A stretch of DNA of 64,000 nt from Hymenoscyphus infarciens. Lineage: Eukaryota > Ascomycota > Leotiomycetes > Helotiales > Helotiaceae. Where the stretch lies: positions 1 through 64,000 of the forward strand of contig LLCB01000062.1 in assembly GCA_001414345.1 (NCBI GenBank). Reading direction: 5' to 3'. The first letter of the stretch is position 1. The number at the start of each line of letters is the position of its first letter. Positions 12,201 to 24,187 of this stretch are shown here, in pieces. Both the position numbers and the translations under genes were made by a program. The notes beneath the pieces are model-generated. The model had not been told where the DNA came from, did no database searches, and worked only from the letters and a program-made list of their open reading frames with translations.

Positions 12201-13861
12201 TATGCGCCCTCCTTTTATATCGTCTTGCTAGTGTCGGGGAGACATGGTTTCTGAAAGCATGGGGTGAGGCCTACGGCGTCACGAAGGAGATCACTACTTT
12301 TGGTGATCCGCTGAGCAAGTTACCCGACCCCGAGAAGAATCTCACGCCCTGGCTTGTGGGATTCTTCATTATTGCTGTGGTCCAGTCGATCACTTATCTT
12401 ATATACCAGGCTTTCATGCTAGTTATCGTATACCAGGGTGGGAAGAATATGTTTGAGAGGGTCATGAGTCGAGTTGCTCATGCTACATTCCGATTCTACG
12501 ATGTCACTCCTGTTGGTCGATTGATGAATCGACTTACTTCCGATATCAACACCATCGATGGAAACATTAGCAGCTTGTTCCAGAGAGTTGCGAGAACTTC
12601 AATCACTTGGATCACATCGATTGTCATTATAGGGTCCGTTACACCACTCTTCCTGGTTTTTGCCCTCGGGCTCACGTTGGCATTTGTGATTATCTTTAAA
12701 CACTTCCTGCCTACATCTCAGAGCCTTCGTCGCCTTGAAATGGTATCTCTCAGTCCATTGATCTCAAATTTCGGAGAACTTGCTACGGGATTAACCAGTA
12801 TCCGAGCCTTCAAGGTTTCTCGTCTCTTCCAACAACGGGTTATCACCGTCACGGATAACTTCCAAAAGATGGACCACTTTTATTGGAGCCTACAGGCTTG
12901 GTTGATGTATCGCTTCGATAGTCTATCCGCCGTTTCCACATTTATCTTAACTGCGTTAGCTGTTTTTACAGGCGTTTCACCTGGGCTTACGGCTTTCGTT
13001 CTTACCGCGGCTAATAGATTTGTCTCCTCAACACATCAGTTATGTCGGCAATACGGGCAACTACAAATGGATTTCGTCTCCGTAGAACGAGTCGTCGAGC
13101 TCCTCCATCTTGACCAAGAACCTCCCGGAGATATCGAACCCCCAGCCTACTGGCCCTCTCAAAACGGAGACATTGTATTCGAAAACGTAACCATAAAATA
13201 CGCGCCCCATCTCGAGCCTGCATTGAGAGACATATCCCTCACCATCCAAGGCGGTAGCACAACAGCACTGATAGGCCGCACCGGTTCCGGAAAAAGTACG
13301 CTCGCACTCGCACTTCTTGCTACTACCCTCCCCTCCTCGGGCAGAATCCTGATAGATGGCCTCGACATCTCCAAAATCTCTACGCAGGCGCTGCGTAAAC
13401 GCATCACCTTCCTCGCGCAAGAACCAATCCTCTTCCCCGGCTCCATGCGACTAAACCTCGACCCGCTGTCTGAGTACACGGATATTGAATGCATCTCGGT
13501 CCTGGAGAAGATCGCGGATAAACATAAATGGGATTTGGATATGCATATCGATACGGGTGGGCGCAATCTCTCTCAAGGACAGAGACAATTAGTCGGACTT
13601 GCACGGGCGCTGCTGAGGAGAAGCGGCATTGTGGTTATGGATGAGGCGACTGCTAGTATTGATCTCGAGACGGCCGGGCGGATTCAGGATGTGCTGAGGA
13701 GGGAGATGGGAGGGAGTACGGTTGTGGTTATTGCGCATCGGGTGGAGGCTGTTAGGGGGGCTGGGGGGTGTGTTGTTCTTGATAAGGGGAGGGTTGTCCG
13801 GAGTGGAGATGTTGGTGAGGGGGGCGTGGGTATGGGGAAGGTTGGGGAGTTGGTTGAGTGA
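9228..13861 (+). CDS. ABC-C (MRP/YOR1-like) multidrug or conjugate transporter
   Basis: A full-size ATP-binding cassette exporter of subfamily C. Exons are 9228-9356, 9435-10699 and 10756-13861, joining in frame to 1,499 aa; both introns are GT-AG, and the second has a CTAAT branch site. The order is N-terminal membrane segments, TMD1, NBD1, TMD2, NBD2. NBD1 has Walker A G-E-V-G-T-G-K-T (residue 707), signature LSGGQKAR (798) and Walker B LLLDD. NBD2 has GRTGSGKST (1305), the variant signature LSQGQRQ (1403) and VVMDEATASID (1424). The Asp after LLLD in NBD1, where Glu normally sits, fits the one-site-degenerate ATPase design of ABCC proteins. It should act in the plasma or vacuolar membrane exporting amphipathic compounds or conjugates; the substrate cannot be read from sequence. 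It lies between two RIP blocks but is itself undamaged. Confidence 0.92.
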
Positions 13862-14807
13862 GTGCCACTTGGTGGTGGTGGAGAAAAAAGAGTTCTGAGG
13901 CGTTTATGGTTTGGGAGGGAAGAAAATTTGTGAATAGGTGGCAAAATTTAAGGAATTCAAATTGGATTATGGAAATATGATCGGTTTGGCTCTTCGTCGT
14001 GGAGATCTTCGGCCTTCGCAAGAGTAGAACCCCTCTCCTGCTTTACTTCTGATTGTTCATGCAGGCGGCCTCGGAAAAGAGTTTTGATTGCTCTGAGATG
14101 CTAGATAATTGTGCTCTGAAACTATTAGATTGATTGTAACAGAAAAGTATCGTGGGACTAGAGTATCTTAACCTTGCTTTATAAAGAGGTTTTTACTGAA
14201 ATATAGAGCTCGCGCTGGATTACACGATTAATTCAAGTATAGCTATAACTTTAATTAGTATGAAACGTTGCTTTTACGAAGTCTAATAAAAAGTAGTTTT
14301 ATAGCTAAAAAATCTCTAGATATCCTTACTTAATAACTATATTTCTATAGCTTTGGCTTATACTCTTAGATAGAAGTAATAATCTACTATTTCTTAGTAT
14401 ATATCTACTTCTTACGAACTCTAGAGTTCTACTTCTCTAGTACTAAGTCTTAAAAGAGATCAAAGATTAGAACGCTAGTAAGACTAGGAAGGTCTTAGCT
14501 AGATCTTAGTAGATTCTTTATAGTCTTATAAAATAAAGATCTTATATTAAAAAAGGTTTAGAACCTTGTATTATTCTAACGCTTTTTAAGTAGGAAACTA
14601 TTATCTAAGCTCTTGGTTTTCTAAAGCTAACTTGCGAATAAATAAACGAAAAGCTTTTTACTACTTTTATTAGTAAGTGCCACGTGACAGCCCCCTGCGC
14701 ACCAGTCACATTTAACGCAAATTGGCAGTAAAGAAATAACCCAACTTTCTCTATATATCAATTCATGGCTAGCACGCCTTTGTTCCGCCCATTGCAAGAT
14801 TTTTACC
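13862..14807. other. Spacer with an AT-rich RIP-like relic (about 14200-14640)
   Basis: The first 340 bases are normal 3' sequence of the ABC gene. From about 14200 to 14640 the sequence changes abruptly to CA/TG-poor, AT-rich DNA like the mutated transposons, with no LTR or recognisable domain. The last 160 bases are normal and must hold the promoter of the phosphoesterase gene. Confidence 0.55.
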
Positions 14808-15091
14808 ATGCTATCCATCCAACTTCCATCAGACCTTCACCTCGAAGCACCGAAAGGTTACGACGCCTTTGAAGTTATTCCCGCCGCTCCATATCTGGCT
14901 CTAATTGGTGACATTGGGTGTGTTACGGACTCGGGGGATTTGGATTTCATTAGCAAACAACTATCTAAGTTCAAGATTGTATTTCTACTGCTTGGAAATC
15001 ACGAACTCTATCATAGCAACTGGACGTCTACTAAGAAAAGAATTCTCGATTTCGAAAAAGAGACTCGGGATGAAACGTCTGCCGAGGGATC
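14808..15091 (+). pseudogene. Metallophosphoesterase gene, 5' part, cut by an LTR retrotransposon
   Basis: The frame starts at ATG 14808 and shows the first blocks of a calcineurin-like metallophosphoesterase: S-D-L-H-L-E (metal ligands D and H), then L-I-G-D-I-G, then L-G-N-H-E. It runs in frame to 15091, where a complete Copia-type LTR element begins. The last five bases, GGATC, are the target duplication. The rest of the gene resumes at 22995. The break falls after about 94 codons, between the GNHE block and the C-terminal metal-binding blocks, so neither half can be active. The host sequence shows no RIP-type damage. Confidence 0.88.
15087..15091. repeat. Target-site duplication GGATC, left copy (Copia element)
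   Basis: GGATC immediately before the TGTTGAAAG start of the 5' LTR, repeated at 22995-22999 immediately after the 3' LTR. Confidence 0.92.
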
Positions 15092-15221
15092 TGTTGAAAG
15101 GATAGTATGAGGTTCGATATAATTATATTACTTGAGCAATTCCAGAGGGGAATTGCTTTCTACTTATATATAAGAGGGTTTAAGAAGACTTATATTACGT
15201 AATAGGTACGGATGTTTAATA
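15092..15221 (-). repeat. Left LTR of the Copia element
   Basis: 130 bp, same length as 22865-22994. The first part (to about 15150) keeps TG and CG sites that are mutated in the other LTR. The last 45 bases are mutated (TTATATTACGTAATAGG where the right LTR has CCACATCACGTGACAGG). Confidence 0.92.
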
Positions 15222-17699
15222 CTTCTACTTAATCTAAATACTCTTAGATTATAATACTAATATACTTTAATAAACCTTTAGCTAAAACCTTTAAAGGATA
15301 AAAGCTAGGGAAGAATATATAAGTAAGAAGACTAATTAGAGTCCTTTAAGAAGTTAATTTAAGGTATTAACTTCGTCCTCTTCTTCTATATCTATAGTAT
15401 ATACTAAGACGCCTTTTATAGTTAAGTTACCTAGTATAGTATCTCCTCCTATACTTATGTTATTCGTATAGTTATAGTTATCTAAGATATAGTAGAAATC
15501 TATTAGCTAGTCTAGTTAATCTTTAACGTACTCTCTTAAATATATAAGAAGTTGCTTATATTTTACGTTCTTATCTTGTCTTTTAAGTATATTAGTATTA
15601 AGCTTAACTTTAACTTTGATTAATTAATTAATACTAAGTAGATACTTAGTACTATTGGTTTTAATATGTCTTTATATACTAGTAAAACGTTTAATTAAGA
15701 GTTCTTTATACTTAGCGTATATAATATTAGTAGGCCTTATTAGTAAGAGTTAGAGTAGTATTTAAAAGGCTTCTTTAAAGAGTATAGCAGATACCTAGTA
15801 TAGTAGGGGTAGTAGAGTATTAGAACGATAGCGTTTTAGAGATAGCTTAGTTTAAGACTTTATATAGTAGATAGTAATATATCTCTTATAGCTTCTACTG
15901 CTTCTACTACTTCTATAGTTTCTACTACTCTTATAGTTTCTACTACTTCTATAGGTTCTACTACTTCTACTACTCCTATAGGTTTTATATCCTTGTCTTT
16001 AATATCGTCTAAATTAGTACTCTTATACCTAGAGTACTTGTTAAAGGCCTATTTACTCTTAGAGTTATCCTAGGCTAGGTCTACTAAAATAGGTTTTCTT
16101 CCTTTTAAGAGCTTTTAAAGATAGAGATTAATAACTTTATTTATTAGTGCTCTAATAAGGAGAGTATAGTTATAAGAGTTAATTTAAGTACTAAGAGTAA
16201 CCTATTTAAAACTAGTAGCTTTAAGGTAACTAAGACTCTAAAGCTACTATTTAAGGTTGTCCTAGTTACTAGTAAGGTCTTAAATAAAGTGACTTAAGAT
16301 AGCTAGATATCTCTTAACTAGGCTAGTATTACCTTCTCTACTAATCTATATATTAAGGTTTCTTATACCTCTATTCTTTTATAGATAGTTAATAAATTTT
16401 CTTTATATACTAAGTAGATTTATAAAAGGGATAATATTAGTATCTTAATACTTAACTTCGGTATTAGTGTCTAGAATAAGGAGTTATAGACCTATAGAGA
16501 GTTTTTATTTAATAACTATAACCTAGGTATACTATAGTATAGTAAGGTATTATAGCTAATTTATTTTAACCTAGGTTTCTATCTAAGTAACTATAAGTAT
16601 AATAATTATATCTTAAGACTTAATTTAGTCTAGACTAAAAATATATAAGAAGTATTTAAATAGTAGGTAGTACTTATTTATATTATCTTACTAGTTTACT
16701 TTTTCCTACTTTATATAATAGGTAATAGAGTGTTATATAATCTAGTAGAGTAAGTATACTTTATTATAGCTACTATTAATTTTAGATAAGTAATATTAGA
16801 TATTATAACTAGTAGAGTTAGTCTTTAGGCTTCTAGGTAATAGGAGTTTTAAGTATTAAGTATTAATATCTATAAAGTTAAAGAAGGGTTCTTTTAAAAG
16901 AGTAATAGCTTTTAACTTCTTAAGAGTTATACTAGAGGTGATTCTAGTATTCGATATTTTTTAAGTAAGATAAGTATCTAAAAAAGATAATTTATAGATA
17001 ATAGAGAGAGTTTAATTATAAGATATTTAAGTATTAGGTATATATAAGTAGTTAGTATAGTAGCTAGAGTACTAGATAGCTAACTATATAATATGAATTA
17101 TTAGTCTTAGTAATATAATCTCCTCTTATAATTTATACTATATAGTTATATAACTTTTAAAAACTATAATAAAAAACGTTTTTTAAGTATTAAGTCTATT
17201 CTTTAGTATTTAAAGGTATAATAGTATAAATATAAAGAGTATATTATATAATCTTCTTTTATTTTCTTTAAAGTATTAAATATAGTTCTATAGTATTTTA
17301 AGTAAGTATAAGGTAATAGTAATACTTTATTAAGCTTTTAAATACCTCTCTTCTTAATACTTATTAAGAATTAGAACTTCTTAAAAGTATTCCTAAGAAG
17401 GGGTTTTATAAGTCTATCTACTACTTACTCTTTTATACTAATAAATATAAGGTTTATATATTCTTTAGCTTATACTTCTCTAACCTTAGTATCTTAGGTA
17501 GTAATATACTTAGTATAGTTATAGTAGATAGAGTTTTTTATAAGTACTATAGCCTCTTAATTATTATAGAGGATTACTATAGTAACTCTTAGTTTAGTCT
17601 CTAAGATAAGCTAGTCTAGAAGACGTTATAGCTAAATAGCTTTGTTTATAGTATTTATCTCTCTCTTAAGTTCTACTTTATATAAGGATAGTAAGACTA

Positions 17700-20450
17700 T
17701 AGCCTATCTTTTAGATAACTATAAGATTATTAAAAAGGTATTTAGAAGTAGATTATCTAGTTTTATAGTATCTAGCCTAGTCGATATCTAAATAGCTTAT
17801 AAGTCTCTTAAGCTTACCTTAAAACACTAAGTCGTAGCTTATAGTACTCTTAAAATAACGTATAATTTGTTTTACTACTATCTAATATTTATTAGTTAGA
17901 TTAGATAAGAATCTACTTATAATAGATATAGAGTAGGTAATATCTAGTTAAGTACTAAGTATAGTATATATAAAGAAACTAATAGCTAATTAGTATTATT
18001 ATCTAAAAGGTTTAAAGCTTTTATAGTCTTTAGAAGTAGTTATAAAGTAATTATTAGTCTCTATTAGTATATAATATATCTTTATATTAAGTATATTAAA
18101 ATCTTATAGTATTTTCTTAATATAGGCTTATTATTCTAAGCAAAGTATTTAGCGTTCTTTATCTTAAGTTACTATTATACCTAAATAATAGGCTACTAGA
18201 CTAAGATCTAATATTTTAAAGTAAGTGTTTAATACCTTTTTTACTTTATTAATTTCCTATATTAATCCTCTAATAATAAGAAAGTCGTTAATATAGGCTA
18301 TAATAATAATATCTTTATAATAGAAGATACTAGTGTCTACGTTAAGAGGTTTAAAACCTAAGGTTTTTAAGAAACTATAGAGAGTGTTATACTAGACTTT
18401 AAGTACCTACTTTAGACTATAGAGTATCTTTTTAAGTTTATAGACTTTTATACTATTCCCTCTACTATTAGGAAACTCTATATAGACTTCTTCTTTAATA
18501 TTCTTATATAAGAATATAGTTTTTATATCTATTTACTTAATCTCCTAGTTTAAAGTAGTAGCGATTATAAATATAAGTTTATAGCTTATAGGCTTTATAA
18601 TAGTAGTAAAAGTTTTATTAAAGTTAATACCTTCTTCTTATTTAAAGCTATAAACTACTTAGTAAGCCTTATACTAAATAATCTAGCCTTTATCATCTAT
18701 CTTAAGTTTATAGACCTATCTACTTATAAAGACTCTTTAGTTTATAGGTCTCTTAACCTCCTTCTAAGTACTATTTTCCTTAATAGAATCGATCTTCTTA
18801 TTTTTAGCTTTTATCTACTTTTAAGCTTTAATATATATATAAGCTTATTTATAGGTTTAAGGCTTAAAAACGTTATTTTATACCTAGGCTAGTAGTACTA
18901 CTATAAAGTAGGTCTTATTAATTAGTTAATAGATAAGAGCGAATAGTAGTAGGTTAGATAAAAGTACTAGTTAAAGGCTATAGTTATCTATATAGTCTAC
19001 TATATCGTCTAATAAGGTTTTTAGACTATTAAGATTAGAGCTATCGTCGTCTATAGAGAGTTATAACTTCTAATATACTTATAACCTTAATACTCTTATA
19101 ATAATAGATATAGCTAGATTATAGTATATAATAATTATTAGCTTTAGTAATAATAGTAGAGTAAGTAGAGGTATTACTTCTTTATTTTAATAAAGTACTA
19201 AGATATCGTTTTCTAAATCATTAAATAGCTCTATAAATCTAGAGCCTTTAAGCTTAGACAAAGGTAGTAAGTAGCCTAGTCTTAGATATACTCGTAGTTT
19301 CTTTATTTAACCTCTTCCTTCTAGAAGTATAGGTCTTTAATCTTTTATCTTCTACTAGTATATCCTACTAGTAGTCTATAACTTATATTTATAAGACTTC
19401 TTAATTAGCTTTATAACTACTTTAGTAGTATCTATAGTAGCTCTCTTAATTTTAAATATAAAGTTAGCTTTAAAGTTAACTATCTTACTTTATTATTAAT
19501 TAAGATCTACTTTATTAAGTTATTAGTCTAGAGTAATCTTAGAAGTAGAGACTTTAAGTACTAGTTCTTTCTCTTATAAGTCGACTTATATTTTATTAAT
19601 ATAAATATTATTAGCTTAAACGATTTTCTTATTAGTAGTCTAGATCTACTTAATATAATCTCCTTTATAGCTTATTAGACGTCTAGAAAAAGTTTAAGCC
19701 TCTTTAGGCTTACTCTTTTTAAGCTTATTTTTAAGAACTATATACTATAACTCTATAATTCTTAAATAATTAATATAAGAGTATAAGCTAGTAATAGCCT
19801 TAAAAGAGGAAATTTTAGTAGCTATATAAATACATTTTTAGTAAAGATAGATAGAGGTTTATAATAATTTAGGCTAAAAGTAGTTAGTATAAAAGTTAAG
19901 ATAGTACCTTCTTATTATCTCTACTATCTACTATAAGGTTTAGCCTAGGCGTTTAGCAGCTTTATTTATCTTAAGATTATTTAGAATTATAGTTTTAAAT
20001 ATAATATCTTCTTTCTTAAGATATTCACTAAGAGTAGTACTAATATCTTTACTTCTATTATTACTATAAATATAATAGATCTATTATTTAAAGCGCTTAT
20101 AAGTAGTCTTATATTCCTTAAAATAGGCTAATATATTACTTTTATATTTTATATTATAAGCTTCTATATCTTTTATTTTATTATAGTAAAAGTATATCTA
20201 GTATTAAAAACTAAATAGTCTAGGTTTTAAGAGTCCTATAACGTCTATATATACTAATTCTATAGAGTAACGTCTAAGCTTTACATAGCCTAAATAAGAA
20301 ACTAATTTTATACGCTCTTTTATATAAGTAGTATAAGTATAGCCTTCTATATATGTCTTTCTATCTATATTATAAGATCTTTTATAAAGTATCTTAATTA
20401 CTTTATCGCTTATATATCCTAAATAAGTATACTAAGTTATATTTACTAGC
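17700..20450 (-). pseudogene. Copia pol remnant: GAG-pre-integrase, integrase, reverse transcriptase
   Basis: Read on the - strand with stops ignored. A GAG-pre-integrase motif lies at about 20440-20415, followed by integrase. Its second Asp sits in a Y-S-N-N context, where D became N, near 20060. The downstream Glu site reads Lys in an A-A-K-R-L context near 19950. Reverse transcriptase follows, with its catalytic Y-x-D-D (read Y-I-N-D) near 18290. The order IN then RT is diagnostic for Copia. Domain limits are approximate; RNase H is presumed below about 17700 but not clearly seen. gag should lie toward 22300-21000, where no motif was certain. Confidence 0.75.
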
Positions 20451-22864
20451 TTATTAGTATAAACGATCTAAGCTTTAGCTAATATTTTAGAGTATAAGTA
20501 AGGGCATAGTAGGAGCTTATATTAGCTTAGGAGTACTAGAAGTCTTTTATACTCTATAAGCTAAATTATAGTACTAGGAAGAGTTCCTAGTATTAACATT
20601 TAAAGGTTATTTTTAATAATAAGTTTATAAATATATAAGGTTTTAGTATTTAATAGAGTCTAAATATATCTATATATTTTCTATAAGTCTACCTAGAGTC
20701 TCTTATTTAATAGCTATAAAAAAGAAAGAAGGTTAGCTTCTAGAGTAGAGTAGTAGAGTATATTAAAGAGTAGTAGTATCTATAGTCTAGTTTCTATTTC
20801 TATAACTAACTTTACTATTCTTTTAAAGATAATAGGTAATTATATTCTACTAATACCTACTACTACTTATAGTTTATTAGAGTCTAAGAGTCCTAGATTT
20901 ATAAAGAGTAACTTCTAGTAATAGATAGATTTAAAGCACCTACTATTAATAATCTATCTTTATAATAAAGATTTAAGTATTAAGGCTTTTAGTATTTTAA
21001 GATTTAGTATAAGATATACTATCTAAGCCTAATAAGAGATAGAGTAGTAGTTAGCTTTATTATTTTAGTTAATAACTAATAGTCTTATAAATACTATAGT
21101 AGTAGTCTTAGTATTCTTATCTTTTAACTTCTTTTTCTAATTCTAGATATTACTTTAGAAGTAAGAACACTTCTTATATTTAATAGCTTTTATAGCTACC
21201 TTATTAGCTATTTACTTATTATAAGCTAGCTTTAGATAAGGATATTTCTTAATATAGTTTACTTCTAGATAATATATTTTTCTATAATATATATATTTTA
21301 GTATTTTATTAGTTCTAGATTATTTATAAGTAAGTATACTTATTATTATATTATTAGTATCTATAGTTATATACTATTCCTTTTTTTAGACTACTATTAT
21401 AAGTTTACTAATAGGTGTAATATAGCTAGTATTATTAACGTAGTTATAAGTCTAGGCCTAATATCCTTTAAAAGTATTATATACTAGAGTAAGGCTAAAT
21501 ATATAGAGTTAGCTAAACTAAGGATTCTTAAGTTTAGTATCTAGTAAGATAAGTAAGAGCTTATAATTAATCTAGAGAAACTAAGAGTTATACTCTTAAA
21601 TAGAGGTAAAGATATTAAGCTATAAAAATAAGAGCTTGCTTATAAGTTAATTAAATTATACTAATCTTTTAAGCTAAAATCTATTCTTAAGTTTTATAAG
21701 AAGTTATAAGACATTATTACTATTATTCTTAATATAGTTCTTAGCTAAAAAGCTATACTTACTACGTATTATATAGGATCTAACGTCTAAGAATTTAATC
21801 TATTCTTTATTCTTCTTTCTATATTCTTTCTTCTTAGCTACTATTAGCTCTAAGATAGTAGCTTATCTAAGACCTATAGCTTATACTACTAAAAGGGCAT
21901 CTAATCGCTACTTCTTATAAGTAATAAGCTACTTATAGTAGTAGTCTTTAATATAAAAGCTATTAATAACTCGTCTTTCTTATTTAGTCTAGTTAGCTTT
22001 ATTAAGCTCTTAGATATTATTCTAAGTTTAATTTTTAGTAGATATAATTAAAGAGAGCTAGGTAGGCTAGGTGTAGAGGAGGTAGGAGTAATAAGTAAAG
22101 GTTCTTTAGTATAGAGTCTAAAGATGTTTATAAAGCTTAGAGAAGAGAGAAGAAGTTCGTTTTCTAATAAGGATAATTTAGTAGTATTAGAGCTAGTATT
22201 AGTTTCAGATTCGGTTTTAGATTTAGATTCTAGATTAGAAGGTATATAGTTAGAGTCTTTAAGTAGGTCGTCTTTATAAAAGTATTTAGAATAAGTTTAA
22301 AGAAGAGTTCGAGTATAATAGAGAAAAAGATTAAGTCTAAAGTATAATATAAGTAAGTACTATCTTATCTTCTTTATTATTTAATAGGTTAGGAAGCGTC
22401 TTCTTAAGACTACTCCTAGCCTTTCTTAACTTATCTTAAATTAGCTCTTAGTATAGCTCTTAGTAATCTTCTAAGACTTTATTTCTTCTAATATATTTAT
22501 TTTAAAATTTTCGCTTATATTAATATAATTTTATAAGCTATCTAAGTAGTATATTAAGAGGTTAGTTTTTTTTTAACTTCTTTAAAGTTGTTAATTTTTT
22601 TACTACTAGAGAGCTATATAGGCTAGGTTAGAGGTTAACCTAGTATTTTAGTACTTAGATATCTTAGTACTTTTATTATAATATATGTTAAGATGAATTA
22701 GAAGTAGTAATACTAGGTATAATAGATATAAGAGATCCTGTTTTTAAATTATAATAACTCGTATATCTATTAGTAGAATACGCTTATACTAGGTTAAGGA
22801 ATTATTTAAAGACTTAGTAGTAATTTAATTAATAAGTCTAAGGTAGAATTCTAAGCTTATAATC

Positions 22865-22994
22865 TGTTAAAAGAATAGTATAAGGTTTAATATAATTATA
22901 TTACTTAAGCAATTCTAGAGGGGAATTGCTTTCTACTTATATATAAGAGGGTTTAGGAAGACCCACATCACGTGACAGGTACGGATGTTCAACA
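22865..22994 (-). repeat. Right LTR of the Copia element
   Basis: 130 bp. Its inner part is mutated relative to the left LTR (TTAAAAGAATAG for TTGAAAGGATAG), while its outer 45 bases are unmutated and end in TTCAACA. Confidence 0.92.
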
Positions 22995-22999
22995 GGATC
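22995..22999. repeat. Target-site duplication GGATC, right copy (Copia element)
   Basis: Exact match to 15087-15091. Confidence 0.92.
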
Positions 23000-23509
23000 C
23001 TTCCTTTTCTTAGACCAGACCCGCTTCGATATTTCCAGTGCAATCACGATTCTGGGCTGTACACTATTCTCCAATATCCTTCCCGCACAATCGGAAACCG
23101 TCAGCTTTGGTCTCAACGACTTTTACCACATCGAAGATTGGTCTGTAGAACAACACACCCAAGCATACAACGCCGACCTCGAGTGGCTAAATACGCGCAA
23201 GTCAAATCGATATCGGAACTCGAACCGCATCGCAGAATAATCATTCTCACACACCATAGCCCGACGGTATTAAGCAGAGCTGCTAGCCCCGCCAATGCCG
23301 GGAGCCAAATATCCTCTGGGTTCTCTTCTGACTTGTCGAGGGAACTTTGCTGGACGAGTGCGAATGTACGGGTCTGGACGTTTGGTCATACGCATTTCAA
23401 TTGCGATTTCTTAGATTTAGAGACGGGGAAACGGGTCGCTACGAATCAGAGGGGGTATTACTTTAGGCAGTCGGAGGGGTTTGAGGAAAAGAAAGTTATT
23501 GAAATTTGA
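22995..23509 (+). pseudogene. Metallophosphoesterase gene, 3' part, after the LTR element
   Basis: Begins with the second GGATC copy and continues the phosphoesterase frame from the 5' part. It carries the C-terminal metal-binding blocks T-H-H-S-P and F-G-H-T-H, and ends at TGA 23507-23509. The frame that continues from the 5' half runs only to about 23190. The THHSP and GHTH blocks are in another frame, so a small insertion or deletion near 23190-23205 separates them with no room for an intron. The gene is therefore broken twice, by the retrotransposon and by a frameshift. Without these lesions the product would be about 265-270 aa, a normal size for small fungal cytosolic phosphoesterases. 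Confidence 0.85.
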
Positions 23510-24187
23510 GCACTCGGGAGAAAGACTGGGACCAACGCCAAAAAAAAATTCAGAGCCAGTCTTTGTGGTAGGAACAAGCCGCCATTACTCTCGTTTAGCA
23601 GCAGATTTTCGTGTGTGCTGGCTGAACCCACTGTCTTTTCACCTCGATACTAATCGTCGGTTTTTGGAGGACCTGGTTAGGTTAAATTTAATGGGAAGTA
23701 AAACAAGCTCTTGAATAGATTACTCAAAAGAAATTTAGCCAGCTACTGTCGAATTGCGGAGTAGGAAATGTGTTGATTTATTTATTATAGCACTAGTGAG
23801 AGATAGAACTCGCGGACCTAGCCTATGTATATAAAATTAAAACCTTCAATTTTTACTCCTGTTCACTTTATAGACTAAAACACTCTCTTTACGAAGTTTT
23901 AAGATCCAGCTACTCCTTCTCCCGGTTCTTTTAAGCCTTGTAATTATAACTTCTCTGCTAAAAAGATTTAAGTTCATTAAAGAGCTTAATAATTACTAAG
24001 CTTATAAAATAGTTTAGTCTATTTCGTAATACGTAGTATTCTCTATAATAGCTAGCTATCTTAAATTACTATCAACTTAAATTACTAAAGTTTACTTACT
24101 ATATATATTAACTTTTAGCTCTTTATATTTTCTATTATCTATAATAAGAAGGTCGTTTTTGGCCTTTGGTGTATACGGGACGCCCTA
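23510..24187. other. Spacer with an AT-rich patch (about 23820-24150)
   Basis: Normal sequence to about 23800, then a patch that looks partly RIP-mutated. It has no LTR, tRNA or coding signal. It ends abruptly before the amidoligase stop codon. Confidence 0.5.

Larger units (their letters stand above)
15092..22994 (-). mobile_element. RIP-destroyed Ty1/Copia-type LTR retrotransposon inserted in a host gene
   Basis: 7,903 bp with two 130-bp LTRs (TGTTGAAAG...TTCAACA when the least mutated ends are compared) and a perfect GGATC duplication. Coding remnants run on the - strand in Copia order, with integrase before reverse transcriptase: a GAG-pre-integrase motif (W-H-x-R-L-G-H pattern with W, H and R mutated) near 20415-20440, the first integrase Asp in a Y-I-D-V-I-G context near 20231-20258, and reverse transcriptase with Y-x-D-D reading Y-I-N-D near 18279-18296. 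No frame is open. The internal part is extremely AT-rich and nearly lacks CA and TG, but the outer ends of the LTRs are unmutated. Confidence 0.92.

Noticed and set aside
13684..14021. Pro/Thr/His-rich frames on the - strand
   Set aside because: Antisense shadow of the GGG-rich end of the ABC transporter gene.
21200..21320. Possible gag zinc knuckle of the Copia element on the - strand
   Set aside because: Cys/Tyr spacing could be forced in more than one frame; not convincing.
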